From assembly GCA_003268905.1 (NCBI GenBank), contig QLTU01000022.1, positions 1 through 64,000 of the forward strand: 64,000 nt of DNA, read 5' to 3'. Shown here one piece after another: positions 52,841 to 61,682 of the stretch. Within the stretch, counting starts at the first letter, position 1. Every line of letters begins with the position of its first letter. Position numbers and translations under genes: made by a program. This DNA comes from Acidovorax defluvii (GTDB taxonomy: Bacteria; Pseudomonadota; Gammaproteobacteria; Burkholderiales; Burkholderiaceae_C). The notes beneath the pieces are model-generated. The model was not told where the DNA came from. It did not search any database and was given only the letters and a program-made list of their open reading frames with translations.

Positions 52841-53232
52841 TCGGCTTAGATACGAACGTCCTTGTGCGCTACATCATGCAGGACGATCCCAAACAGTCAG
52901 CAAAGGCGACCAAGCTGATTGAGTCCCTGGATGCCGACAGACCGGGCTACATCACCATGGTCTCAGTTGTTGAGCTGTATTGGGTGCTGACATCTTGCTA
53001 CGAGCTAACTGGACAGCAGGTAGCGCAAGCGTTGGAGGTGATGTTGCGAACCAAACAGTTGCTGGTTGAGCGTGCCGATCAGGTGATGCGTGCTCTGCGA
53101 GTGTTTGGAGAGGGCGGTGCAGATTTTGCCGACTGTCTGATTGAGCGCTCGGCTTCTGGGGCAGGCTGTGCCGAGACGATGACGTTTGATATCAAAGCAT
53201 CTAAGCACGCAGGCATGACTTTGATTGCTTAA
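52837..53232 (+). CDS. PIN-domain toxin (VapC family)
   Basis: The 131-aa ribonuclease has the four acidic PIN positions: MIGLDTNVLVRY, VSVVELYWVL, GGADFADCLI and MTFDIKASK. It is expected to cleave RNA when the antitoxin is lost, favouring maintenance of the element. Confidence 0.92.
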   Translation: MIGLDTNVLVRYIMQDDPKQSAKATKLIESLDADRPGYITMVSVVELYWVLTSCYELTGQQVAQALEVMLRTKQLLVERADQVMRALRVFGEGGADFADCLIERSASGAGCAETMTFDIKASKHAGMTLIA

Positions 53233-53251
53233 AGAATAGAAGGAAAGCAAC

Positions 53252-53449
53252 GTGACCATTACCAAAGAGCAACGTGAAAGGTTCCTATCCGACTATCGGA
53301 GTCGCATCATTGAACGGGCAGGCTGGACGCCAGAAGAAGCAAAAGCGGCTGCTGATGCGATTGATGACGTTGACGAGCTAATTAAAGACGGCTGCGACGG
53401 CATCACTGCCGCTGACGAAGAAATGTCCTGCTGGACCAACGACGAATAA
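53252..53449 (+). CDS. Hypothetical 65-aa acidic protein
   Basis: It starts at GTG after AGGAAAG, 19 bp behind the toxin gene. The helical acidic protein (WTPEEAKAAADAIDDVDELI) has no recognised family and is probably in the same operon. Confidence 0.6.
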   Translation: MTITKEQRERFLSDYRSRIIERAGWTPEEAKAAADAIDDVDELIKDGCDGITAADEEMSCWTNDE

Positions 53450-53464
53450 CCGAGGAACCCTGAA

Positions 53465-53710
53465 GTGAAAAAGCGTACCTTTTACCCCCGGCAAGTTCTG
53501 CGAAAGCTCCAGGGAATTCACGCGTCGCTTGATGACGGGCAGAAAGCTGCATTGCGATTTGTCATGCGCCGTGGCCGAAAACTCGGTTATTCAGTTTTTG
53601 TCGGCACAACCGCTACCGCTGCGGACAAGTCGGGAGCTGTGATCAACGATGCGGCTTCATTGCTGCGGGAAAGTGCGCCCACGCGTGTCACCTTGCATCC
53701 CGCAATCTGA
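53465..53710 (+). CDS. Hypothetical 81-aa basic protein
   Basis: It starts at GTG after GAGGAACC. The N-terminal part is basic (KKRTFYPRQVLRKLQ). No family recognised. It lies between the 65-aa protein and the AcrVA2-like gene with short spacers and similar ribosome-binding sites. Confidence 0.6.
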   Translation: MKKRTFYPRQVLRKLQGIHASLDDGQKAALRFVMRRGRKLGYSVFVGTTATAADKSGAVINDAASLLRESAPTRVTLHPAI

Positions 53711-53727
53711 TCGAGGAAAGCAGTGAC

Positions 53728-54939
53728 ATGAGCGAGACCGGGTACTTTCCATACCGAGCCCATAAAAATCGGCCATACATAGCCGAGTTTTTGAGTCTTC
53801 CTGATAAGGATCGAAACTGGAATTCGCTGGTTCAAATGACCCTGGCCAGAACGCGACAGTCATTTGGTGATCGCGAGACGATCAAGGCAGACCCAAAACT
53901 CGATCAACTTGTGCACTCCTGCTGCATGCATGAGTCCTGGTTTTCCACAGCACTTGCAGACTTCTTTAGCGGTGGCCAGGTGGTTTTCCATATAGCGCCA
54001 GCGCTGAAAGACGCATTCCGCTACTCCGACCTTGGCGACGCCACGGCCCGTGACCTGAAGTTTCCATTCCCGGACTCATACATCCATATCGGGACCGATA
54101 TGGGGTTGGTTTTTAACGGCGGGCGCACTCGACTCGAAGGAGTATTCCTTTCCGAGAAGAGTCACAAGGATGGCAAATCGGTGAGTATGACCCTGGTCGG
54201 CAGTCTGTTGAAGGCGCCAGCACATTGGGGCGAGCGCGGGATGGAGACGTTCACTTTTCACTTTGGCTCCGACGAAATGGATATGCCGCTTTTAGACGGC
54301 GCAAAGAAGCATCTTGAGATCCAAGGAAGGGACCCCTCCAAGGACGGCAAATTCTCGGACCTGTCGGAATTCGACGAGGATGGAAAGGCAAGAATTCTGG
54401 AGTCGTGGGCAACCCAGGCCGAAGATCGTCGTCTCAATTTGGAAAACACTCCCGTTGTGCTTGAGTGCGTTCGCATGGTGGCCAACGCTCTCCTTTATGT
54501 CAGTCAGTACCCTGATGACATTGAAGACGATTTCCAGGACGGGTTTCCGCCAGGGTTTCGCGAAAAGATTGAACGCTCGCAGGGTAAGACTCTTGCGCGC
54601 AACCTATCCAAGGCGCGAAACAGCGGATTCACTCTCATCAAACGAGTCGGCGGGGTGTTCGAACGCGCATTGCAAGTGGAGGCCAGCCTCGAAGGTATTG
54701 GTTATAGCCCATCGCCACATATGCGGAGAGCGCACTGGCGGCGGCAAGCCTTTGGGGCGGGACTAAGCCAGCGCAAGTTGATCTGGATTCGTGCTGCAAG
54801 AGTGCTAGGCGGAGCGGTACGTGAGCGGCCTTACCTGATTGCGGATGGTGCCGTCAGCGGGAACACGGAAGAAGCGGGACACCCAGTTCGGGCCGTACAG
54901 GAGACGCAAGCGGTCCCCATTGCGCACGTCCACAACTGA
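53728..54939 (+). CDS. AcrVA2-like family protein (possible anti-CRISPR relative)
   Basis: The 403-aa protein ends with PHMRRAHWRRQAFGAG followed by KLIWIRAARVL. The same layout, PHIRRGHW followed by a Gly-rich turn and a tryptophan-containing strand, is what I recall at the C-terminus of AcrVA2, a type V-A anti-CRISPR. AcrVA2 homologues are reported on plasmids of bacteria without Cas12a. The rest is not recognisably related by eye, and the protein is longer than AcrVA2 (about 320 aa). A strong GAGGAAAG site precedes the ATG. Function not established. Confidence 0.6.
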   Translation: MSETGYFPYRAHKNRPYIAEFLSLPDKDRNWNSLVQMTLARTRQSFGDRETIKADPKLDQLVHSCCMHESWFSTALADFFSGGQVVFHIAPALKDAFRYSDLGDATARDLKFPFPDSYIHIGTDMGLVFNGGRTRLEGVFLSEKSHKDGKSVSMTLVGSLLKAPAHWGERGMETFTFHFGSDEMDMPLLDGAKKHLEIQGRDPSKDGKFSDLSEFDEDGKARILESWATQAEDRRLNLENTPVVLECVRMVANALLYVSQYPDDIEDDFQDGFPPGFREKIERSQGKTLARNLSKARNSGFTLIKRVGGVFERALQVEASLEGIGYSPSPHMRRAHWRRQAFGAGLSQRKLIWIRAARVLGGAVRERPYLIADGAVSGNTEEAGHPVRAVQETQAVPIAHVHN

Positions 54940-54951
54940 TCGGAAATCATC

Positions 54952-55146
54952 GTGCCTGTTGCCGTCAGATTCTCAGCAGTGCGCGCGGCCAAGTTGGCTG
55001 TGGCAAATCTCTTGCAACTCCACCTGGTGGACGGTACTGGGCTTGTTTCGGATGAACACACAGAAAAGCAAGCCGACGCGGTAATACGCGAGGTGAAGAA
55101 GATTGCCGCGCGCATGCAGCGTGCGGCTGAAGCCAAGAAAACCTAG
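54952..55146 (+). CDS. Hypothetical 64-aa helical protein
   Basis: It starts at GTG 12 bp after the preceding stop (MPVAVRFSAVRAAKLAVANL) and ends in a charged helix (EVKKIAARMQRAAEAKK). No family recognised. Confidence 0.55.
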   Translation: MPVAVRFSAVRAAKLAVANLLQLHLVDGTGLVSDEHTEKQADAVIREVKKIAARMQRAAEAKKT

Positions 55147-55157
55147 AGGAAAGAAGC

Positions 55158-55211
55158 ATGCCAACCGAATTGCCACCATCACCTTTGCGCGTTGTTATTC
55201 TGGGTAATTAA
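55158..55211 (+). pseudogene. 5' stub of a gene cut at a repeat boundary
   Basis: A very good ribosome-binding site (GAGGAAAG) and ATG open a 17-codon frame (MPTELPPSPLRVVILGN) whose TAA lies in the first AAAGTCGTAAAC repeat. This looks like the start of a longer operon gene replaced by foreign sequence. Confidence 0.5.
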
Positions 55212-55301
55212 AGTCGTAAACACGCAAATAAAGTCGTAAACAAGCCTCCAGCATTCATGCGGGTTTGCGGGGTGGTCATTTGTAACAGTAAAGTCGTAAA
55301 C
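55210..55301. repeat. Three AAAGTCGTAAAC direct repeats in 20-bp register
   Basis: Exact copies start at 55210, 55230 and 55290, so distances are 20 and 60 bp. This is typical of protein-binding repeats on one helix face, such as the multiple end repeats of IS elements or iterons. No transposase or rep gene is adjacent. It marks the left edge of the cassette region. Confidence 0.7.
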
Positions 55302-55378
55302 TCGAGCTTGACAGGTAAAGACGACCTAGAAATACGAAGCAAATCGCAGCCCTGTTTGGGCTTGTTGCTATATATAAA

Positions 55379-55405
55379 AGAGCGCTCAGTTTGAGCGCTC
55401 TTTTT
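55379..55405 (+). terminator. Rho-independent terminator
   Basis: AGAGCGCTC/GAGCGCTCT with an AGTTT loop is followed by T residues. It has no obvious gene directly upstream, which supports loss of sequence at the repeat boundary. From here to 55908 I see no supported gene; a direct repeat of TATCCCGCA lies near 55858-55888. Confidence 0.8.
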
Positions 55406-55924
55406 CTTTGGTTTTTCCAGAAGTTCTTGCGGTCCGAGCAGCCCCTAAACGCTCCGATGACTGCAAGAGGCTGGTTGCTGCCGCTCGACTTCGGCGTCGT
55501 GCCATGTTCAAAGTGCCACAGCAGAGATTTCATCGGTCAGTACCGCAAGAGACCGGTCTACCACTTGAACCGGTCACTTGGCGGGAGGAGACTTGTGAGA
55601 CTTCCGGGAATGGCGGCTTCCAACGTGTGTGAACGGGTCCTCTCGACCCTGAGCCGTCGTTCAGAAGCGCCGCCCGGAAGCTGCCTTTGACTTGCCGCAC
55701 GCTGTTGTTGGAAATTCCGTTGTCTGCCTACGGCAAGCTATAGTTTGCCGAGTTGACGCGTGCCGGGTTTCACGGAATTTTTATACTTGGACGTTTGAAC
55801 AGGTTGTCCCTTGCAAACCTATGCTGCAAGCCAATTCCCGGAGAAATCAGTGTCCAGAATATCCCGCACAGTCCAGTTTATCCCGCAGGTTTTGCGGTCT
55901 AAATCACGTTAGAGCGCACAAGAT

Positions 55925-56416
55925 ATGGATCGTCACTTCATCTTTAAGCACTACTGGTGGATAGCCGCATCATTCGGCGGTGTCGCTGCTTACCTAGCAT
56001 TCTGCTTTGGCGGCAATGACAAAGTCGGCTTGATCGGCGCCGCAATTGCTGGCGCCCTTGGATTTTGCTACTTTGTTCAACAGCAAAAGTTAGCCGAGAC
56101 AGCGCTTTTCCATCAGTTGTTCACTGCATTCAACGCCCGCTACGATTCCCTTAACAACAAGTTGGCCGCACTTCTGGATGAGCGTGATTTATCACAAGAG
56201 CAGCGCGGCATTATAGTTGACTACTTCAACCTATGTGCAGAGGAGTACTTGTTCTACCAACAAGGGTACATACCAAAGTCAGTTTGGCGCTCTTGGTGCA
56301 AAGGGATGGCTTGGTATCTCAAGAGACACCCTTACAAAGATGTGTGGAACGATGAGATCGCTAGTGAATCTTTCTATGGACTGACACTTGAGAAGATTCA
56401 TGCCGGTGCTGTCTAA
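55925..56416 (+). CDS. Integron cassette protein, membrane-associated
   Basis: The 163-aa protein has two N-terminal hydrophobic segments (WWIAASFGGVAAYLAFCFGG and GLIGAAIAGALGFCYF) and a cytoplasmic helical part (LSQEQRGIIVDYFNLCAEEY). It starts 11 bp after a GTTAG core-like site at 55908 and ends inside attC1, as a gene cassette should. Function unknown. Confidence 0.7.
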   Translation: MDRHFIFKHYWWIAASFGGVAAYLAFCFGGNDKVGLIGAAIAGALGFCYFVQQQKLAETALFHQLFTAFNARYDSLNNKLAALLDERDLSQEQRGIIVDYFNLCAEEYLFYQQGYIPKSVWRSWCKGMAWYLKRHPYKDVWNDEIASESFYGLTLEKIHAGAV

Positions 56417-56470
56417 CAATTCATTCAAGCCGACACCGCTTCGCGGCGCGGGTTAATTCAGGCGTTAGCA
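56411..56470 (+). other. Integron attC recombination site 1
   Basis: A TCTAAC core, the imperfect palindrome CAAGCCGACACCGCTTCGCG...GCGGG, and a GCGTTAGC core form a roughly 60-bp attC. Confidence 0.85.
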
Positions 56471-56473
56471 CTC

Positions 56474-57097
56474 ATGAAAGATAAGCGGCTATCTGAAAAA
56501 TTGATCTATCTCGACTCTGAGTTCGTATCGAGACTGTACGAATCAGAGTTTGATTACTCGCCAAAAACTCAAATCACGCGCACTGAGGGAATTCAAGCAT
56601 CGGGATCTATCGCGTTTCTTTCAGGCGGCGGAAACTCCAGCGAGAGCAGAAGTTACAGTATCTCAAGCTTGGAAATGTTGGATAAACTTCACAACCGCCT
56701 TCTTAAGTATCCATATTTCGCGACGCTCGATTACAAAATGAACTCACCAACGACGTATTGCTGGATTGAGGGTACTCTTGGAATCAGCAAGATCAAAGTA
56801 ACGAGGACAAAGCAAACAATCACGCTCATTGGCAAGCCAGATCCAAACAAGAGCGAAAAGAGTGAAGAATTCGTTGGAGAAGAAGCATTCTTTAGCTTTA
56901 AAAGCGGCGATGCTAAATTCGCTCTATCACCGACAGATCAATACTTCATGTCTGGGATTGCTGCGTTCAAGGGTCTCACGCATCTGTTAGTCGATAGGCT
57001 ATCGCTTCCTAGCCGCGCGTTGGTTCGTGTTTTTTCGGCAAACACTACGTTCGGTGAATGGATTGCAACACCTCTAGTAATCTACGACACGGAATGA
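56474..57097 (+). CDS. Integron cassette protein
   Basis: The 207-aa protein starts LSEKLIYLDSEFVSRLYESE, a pattern that recalls DUF6414-type proteins, but weakly. No membrane segment. It lies between attC1 and attC2. Confidence 0.7.
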   Translation: MKDKRLSEKLIYLDSEFVSRLYESEFDYSPKTQITRTEGIQASGSIAFLSGGGNSSESRSYSISSLEMLDKLHNRLLKYPYFATLDYKMNSPTTYCWIEGTLGISKIKVTRTKQTITLIGKPDPNKSEKSEEFVGEEAFFSFKSGDAKFALSPTDQYFMSGIAAFKGLTHLLVDRLSLPSRALVRVFSANTTFGEWIATPLVIYDTE

Positions 57098-57098
57098 T

Positions 57099-57158
57099 TG
57101 CTAACAATTAATTCAAGCCGACTCCGCTTCGCGGCGCGGCTTCATTCAGGCGTTATCT
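57099..57158 (+). other. Integron attC recombination site 2
   Basis: GCTAACAATTAATTCAAGCC, a GCTTCGCGGCGCGGC palindrome core and GGCGTTATC closely match attC1. Confidence 0.85.
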
Positions 57159-57169
57159 GGCACAACACT

Positions 57170-57823
57170 ATGTCTTCTGACTGGCAAACATTTTTCTCGG
57201 CAAATGCGAGCGCGATTTTCGCGTTGGTCGGCGCACTTGGCGTCGGCACGCTTTCAGCCGTGACAGCTCTTCTTGTTAAGAGACGCGAGTTTGACCTCGC
57301 GCTGACGGGGAAGCTCTTCGAACGACGCATTGCGGCTCACGAGAAGATTATGGAGATTGCTACCGAAATGCGAGTGATGTTTCCTCTTGAAGGTCGGTAC
57401 GCCGACGGAGAATTTCGCCGCGCGCCGAATGTCCTGCAATCGAAGGACGTGTATGAGGAGTGGATGGCAAGTTTTACCCATCGATCTCTCACAGGTACGT
57501 CTTGGCTGTCGACCGAAGCTAAGCGCGAACTGAATTTGGTCCAAGACTACCTTGCCACACTGCGCATGCATCTTACCGGAGTTCCTGATGCGCATTACCC
57601 TGACTTGGGTGCCCTCATTCGCCAAGACTTTATAGATCTTTCATCATCGCTGGAGAAATATGCGTTCGAGTTTTTTCGAACGGGCGTTCGTCAATTGCAA
57701 CTTCACAGCTTGGATGAGTGGCACAAGTATGAGCGGGCTGAAACCGAGCGAAGGCTTGGAGAGACAATGTTGGCGAAGAACTTCGATGCATTTGCCCGAG
57801 TTCGATTAAGAGATGCCAGATAA
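57170..57823 (+). CDS. Integron cassette protein with membrane anchor
   Basis: The ATG at 57170 follows attC2; the longer ORF would begin inside the attC and is rejected. The 217-aa protein has one N-terminal hydrophobic helix (SAIFALVGALGVGTLSAVTA) and a long helical cytoplasmic part. Function unknown. Confidence 0.7.
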   Translation: MSSDWQTFFSANASAIFALVGALGVGTLSAVTALLVKRREFDLALTGKLFERRIAAHEKIMEIATEMRVMFPLEGRYADGEFRRAPNVLQSKDVYEEWMASFTHRSLTGTSWLSTEAKRELNLVQDYLATLRMHLTGVPDAHYPDLGALIRQDFIDLSSSLEKYAFEFFRTGVRQLQLHSLDEWHKYERAETERRLGETMLAKNFDAFARVRLRDAR

Positions 57824-57912
57824 CATGGCAGTCGACACGGACGTCCTTGCGGCGCGCTGTCGCGTGCATATATGGTCCGCCGGTCACTTCTACATTGGAG
57901 CTTTGAGGACAT

Positions 57913-58536
57913 ATGAAGATCTTCTGCCACCAGTGCGGCAAGCACACGAATCACACGGTCATCGCCAAGGAGCAAGTTGGTCCTGGCGATCATGACGGCT
58001 ACGTCTGGGGTGAAAATCACCACTTCGCAAGATGCGCCGGCTGTGATGCATTCACATATGCCATTGAGAGCTGGTCAGAAGACGATTGGGATCCTCATAC
58101 AGGTCAAATGGACTCGACTTGGAAAACCTATCCCCGAGGCGCAACGGAGCGACAGCCGATTGCAGACGCTGAGGAGCTGCCTAGCAAGGTGCGACAGATA
58201 TACAAAGAGGTCATCGGCTCTATGAATGCGCAGTTGCCGGTTCTCTCTGGCATCGGCCTTCGCGCACTCATCGAAGCGGTGTGTCGAGAACAGGGCATAA
58301 CGGGGGGTAACCTCGAAAAGTTGATAGATGGTCTCGCAACTAAGGGCGTTCTGTCAGCAGCGCAGGCAGCGATCCTTCATGCCCATAGGTTCCTCGGTAA
58401 CGTTGCGGCACACGAGATCGTATCTGCGCAGCCCCGAGAACTGGTTGCTGCCCTCGAGATCGCGGAAAACGTCCTGAGGACAATTTATGTTCTTCCAGGC
58501 CTCTCGACGCAGGTAAAGACGGGGCGGAAGCCCTAA
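57913..58536 (+). CDS. DUF4145-type cassette protein
   Basis: The 207-aa protein has an N-terminal zinc-ribbon-like part (FCHQCGKHTNHT, CAGCDAFTY) and a C-terminal DUF4145-like helical domain (GIGLRALIEAVCREQGITGG...LGNVAAHEI). DUF4145 proteins are often associated with defence or restriction genes. No clear attC separates it from the gene before. Confidence 0.75.
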   Translation: MKIFCHQCGKHTNHTVIAKEQVGPGDHDGYVWGENHHFARCAGCDAFTYAIESWSEDDWDPHTGQMDSTWKTYPRGATERQPIADAEELPSKVRQIYKEVIGSMNAQLPVLSGIGLRALIEAVCREQGITGGNLEKLIDGLATKGVLSAAQAAILHAHRFLGNVAAHEIVSAQPRELVAALEIAENVLRTIYVLPGLSTQVKTGRKP

Positions 58537-58586
58537 CAATCCCTTCAAGCGGACGCCTATCGGCGCCGCTTAAGTCAACGTTGAAC
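58530..58586 (+). other. Integron attC recombination site 3
   Basis: CCTAACAATCCCTTCAAGCG, GGCGCCGCTT and a GTTGAAC core form the last attC. From here to about 59070 I see no gene or clear structure. Confidence 0.8.
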
Positions 58587-59077
58587 GACAGCTTTCCCAA
58601 AAGCTCTACGGCTGCTCTGGGTCGAAACCACCAGTCCAGTTGACGGGGAAGCGGTCGGTCGCGCCGCGCCATCCGGGTTGATGATGCCCTATGTCCGCTA
58701 TACCCCATACAGCCAACATTCGAGACTTCGCGTGCGACCAGGCCCAAACGACTGTTTGGTGCAAGGCATCAAGAGTACTCCCGCAGCCAGCGACCGGCTC
58801 CAAACGCTGCAGACCTGACTATGGCCCGTCTGCGACGGCTTCAGGCTGGTTGCCGTCGTTCACCTCAGAGGTAACAATGGCTGCTGCTACCGAAAGCAGT
58901 CATTGCCCTAGGACTTTCGAGAAGGTCCGCTCTACCCCTTAAAGCTGCCAGTGGAATCTGACCATTGCCAAGTGACTGCTTTGGCGTGTGCTGACCTGGT
59001 GCTATCGACCCAAAGGCGCCATTCGTAAGGTGGAACGGGGGCTCTACATCTGCCTCCCCAAAAGCCTTCAAAGAGTG

Positions 59078-59458
59078 TCAGCGCACAATCGACACGCGAT
59101 CCACATCAATCTCTGGAGACTCCATGAAGTCTTTCTCTACCTCCCCCTCAATAACCAAGGTCATCTCTTGATCAAAAGGTTGCGATGGAAGGAGCTTGCG
59201 ATCAATTTCGATCCGGATTTGCTGGCGTCCGTCGCTAAACAGGTATTTGTCGCTTGACAGTTGCTTGATGACATGCCCACGCAGCTTCACTCGTTGATCA
59301 TCTACTGGATTAGCGAGCACTTCAGCCAAAGAGGTTTTTTCAGGCAAGGCACCTGGGCCGGTGAATTGAGCTTGCGCGCTGTTCATCACCCCTAACAACA
59401 GCGTCAAAGCGCCGAACGGCATCAAAGTTTTAATTGCCAAAATAGAATGAATTTTCAT
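59078..59458 (-). CDS. YgiW/YdeI-family periplasmic OB-fold protein
   Basis: With the ATG at 59458 the protein has 126 aa and a signal peptide (MPFGALTLLLGVMNSAQA). The OB-fold block follows: VKLRGHVIKQLSSDKYLFSD, IRIEIDRKLLPSQ, and VIEGEVEKDFMESPEIDVD. Family members act in stress tolerance and bind small cationic molecules. Confidence 0.88.
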   Translation of the reverse strand: MKIHSILAIKTLMPFGALTLLLGVMNSAQAQFTGPGALPEKTSLAEVLANPVDDQRVKLRGHVIKQLSSDKYLFSDGRQQIRIEIDRKLLPSQPFDQEMTLVIEGEVEKDFMESPEIDVDRVSIVR

Positions 59459-59716
59459 GGATGATGGATCTTTCGTTGCCACGAGTTGTGATCTTTTGAT
59501 CTTACAGGTGCGAAGCTGAACGGCACATGAATGACTCGTTCACCCGTTCATATGAGGAAGTGCAGACAGGCCAATGTTTGGACCGTTTCGTCGTGTTTGA
59601 CGCCCGCTGAGCGATCGGAAATGGCCGGGAGTGTCATTCCGCGCCTTTGCCGTAAAGCAGCCGCTCAAGTCGTGCTGCCTGGTTCATGACAAGGGCAGCA
59701 CGACCGTAAGCTTGCT

Positions 59717-60037
59717 TCAAATTTCGGTTTGCTCGGAAATCTCCAGCGCATCGTCAACCTCTATGCCGAGATACCGGACGGTCGACTCCAGCTTGGCGTG
59801 CCCAAGCAGCAACTGAACGGCACGCAGGTTTTTGGTTCGTCGATAGATCAGCGTGGGCTTGGTTCTTCTTATCGAATGGGTGCCATAGCTTGCGCGCTCC
59901 AGCCCTAGCTCATCCACCCAGTGGGCTAGGATACGGGCATACTGACGTGTTCCCAGATGAGGGGATCTGTGGATCCTGCTTGGGAACAAAAAGCTATCGG
60001 ATTTCAGCTCGGCATGCTTGATCCATGCCTGCAGGGC
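59717..60037 (-). pseudogene. C-terminal remnant of a phage-type integrase
   Basis: The frame contains the tyrosine recombinase C-terminus: SYGTHSIRRTKPTLIYRRT (His-x-x-Arg), LLGHAKLESTVRYLGIEV (His and Tyr). It can be read upstream through FLFPSRIHRS and ALQAWIKH until the IS21 end at 60038. The N-terminal half is absent, and it is not found on the other side of the IS. Confidence 0.85.
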
Positions 60038-60140
60038 TGTTGGTGCCGATGCAATCTTGACCAGCTAAACCGCAAAGTGCCGATCCAATATTGACCAGGG
60101 TGTTCCACTGACCTGCTGAGAATTTCAGCAGGGATTCAAG

Positions 60141-61682
60141 GTGATCACCATGGACATGATTGGCAAGGTCAGGCGCATGAGGCTGCGCGACAAACTCTCT
60201 CTCAGCGAGATCGCAAAGCGCACGGGCCTGTCGCGCAACACGGTCAAGAAGTGGCTCAAGGCGCCGAGCGATGTTGTGCCGAAGTACGAGCGGGTGAAGC
60301 TCGATGGCAAGCTCACGGCGTTCGAGCCGGCCCTGCACCAGGCGCTCACGACCGACAGCCATCGTCCCAAGCAGGGACGGCGCAGCGGCCGAGCCTTGTT
60401 TGCTCAGATACAGGCCCAGGGATACCGCGGCGGGTACAGCGCCGTCACCGACTACATCCGTCGCTGGCGGGTAGAGTCGGCAGCCAGTCCGGCCAAGGCG
60501 TTCGTTCCGATGAGCTTCGAGCTGGGTGAGGCCTTCCAGTTCGACTGGAGCGTCGAAGCCATGGTCGTCGGCGGCGTTTTCTACAACGTGCAAGTGGCGC
60601 ACCTGAAGCTGTGCGCCAGCCGGGCCTTCTGGCTGGTGGCCTATCCCAGCCAGGGCCACGAGATGCTGTTCGATGCCCACACTCGCTCGTTCCAGGCACT
60701 CGGCGGCGTCACCCGGCGCGGCATCTACGACAACATGCGCACTGCCGTGGACAAGGTGCAGCGCGGCAAGCAGCGCACGGTCAACGCGCGCTTCGCAGCC
60801 ATGTGCAGTCACTACCTGTTCGACCCTGACTTCTGCAACGTCGCCTCCGGCTGGGAGAAGGGTGTGGTCGAGAAGAACGTGCAGGACAGCCGCAGGCGCA
60901 TCTGGATCGAAGCCGCGACCCGTCGCTTCGGCTCGTTCATCGAACTAAATGCCTGGCTGAGCGAGCGGTGTCGTTCGGTGTGGAGCGACACCACGCACCC
61001 GATCCATCGGCAGTTCACCGTGGCTGAGATGTGGGAGCTGGAGAAGACTCACCTCATGGCCATGCCGGCCCCCTTCGACGGCTACGTCGAACGGTTGGCC
61101 CGGGTAAGCAGCACCTGCCTGGTGGCTGCCGCGCGCAACCGTTATTCGGTGCCGTGCGAGTGGGCCGGCCACATCGTCAGCACCCGCGTCTATCCCGAGC
61201 GAATCGATGTGGCGGCCGCAGACGCCGTCGTCGCGAGTCACGCCCGGCTGCCGAGCAGCGGCCAGACCAGCTACGACTGGCAGCACTACATCGAGTTGGT
61301 GCAGCGCAAGCCGGGCGCATTGCGCAACGGCACGCCGTTCCTGGACCTGCCGGCGCCGTTGCTGCGTTTGCGCCAGTCGCTGCTCAGGCACCCTGGAGGA
61401 GACCGGGTCATGGCACAGGTGCTGGCCGTGGTGCCGCAGGCTGGGCTGGATGCGGTGCTGGTGGCCGTCGAGTTGGTGCTCGAAGGCATGGCTCCCAGCG
61501 GCAGCATCAGCGTGGAGCACGTGCGCAACGTGCTGGCCCGCTTGAACAACCCGGCCACACCGGCACAGGCGCAGACGTCCTTGCGCCTCACGCAGGCGCC
61601 CAAGGCCGACACCGCGCGTTATGACCGGCTGCGCCCCACCCACCAAGATCATCTGGACGGACAGGAGGTCGGCCATGCGTGA
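60141..61682 (+). CDS. istA: IstA-type transposase of second IS21-family element
   Basis: The 513-aa protein has an N-terminal HTH ([20 protein letters not shown]) and a DDE core ([28 protein letters not shown], and [14 protein letters not shown] for the Glu). It overlaps istB by 8 bp. It is only distantly similar to the IstA at 40191. Confidence 0.95.
   Translation: MITMDMIGKVRRMRLRDKLSLSEIAKRTGLSRNTVKKWLKAPSDVVPKYERVKLDGKLTAFEPALHQALTTDSHRPKQGRRSGRALFAQIQAQGYRGGYSAVTDYIRRWRVESAASPAKAFVPMSFELGEAFQFDWSVEAMVVGGVFYNVQVAHLKLCASRAFWLVAYPSQGHEMLFDAHTRSFQALGGVTRRGIYDNMRTAVDKVQRGKQRTVNARFAAMCSHYLFDPDFCNVASGWEKGVVEKNVQDSRRRIWIEAATRRFGSFIELNAWLSERCRSVWSDTTHPIHRQFTVAEMWELEKTHLMAMPAPFDGYVERLARVSSTCLVAAARNRYSVPCEWAGHIVSTRVYPERIDVAAADAVVASHARLPSSGQTSYDWQHYIELVQRKPGALRNGTPFLDLPAPLLRLRQSLLRHPGGDRVMAQVLAVVPQAGLDAVLVAVELVLEGMAPSGSISVEHVRNVLARLNNPATPAQAQTSLRLTQAPKADTARYDRLRPTHQDHLDGQEVGHA

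Noticed and set aside
55391..55690. Open frames between the 55379 terminator and the cassette array
   Set aside because: Composition is not gene-like, there is no ribosome-binding site and two overlapping frames are equally open.
58691..59071. Short open frames after attC3
   Set aside because: No start signals, no recognisable domain, and frames on both strands of similar length.
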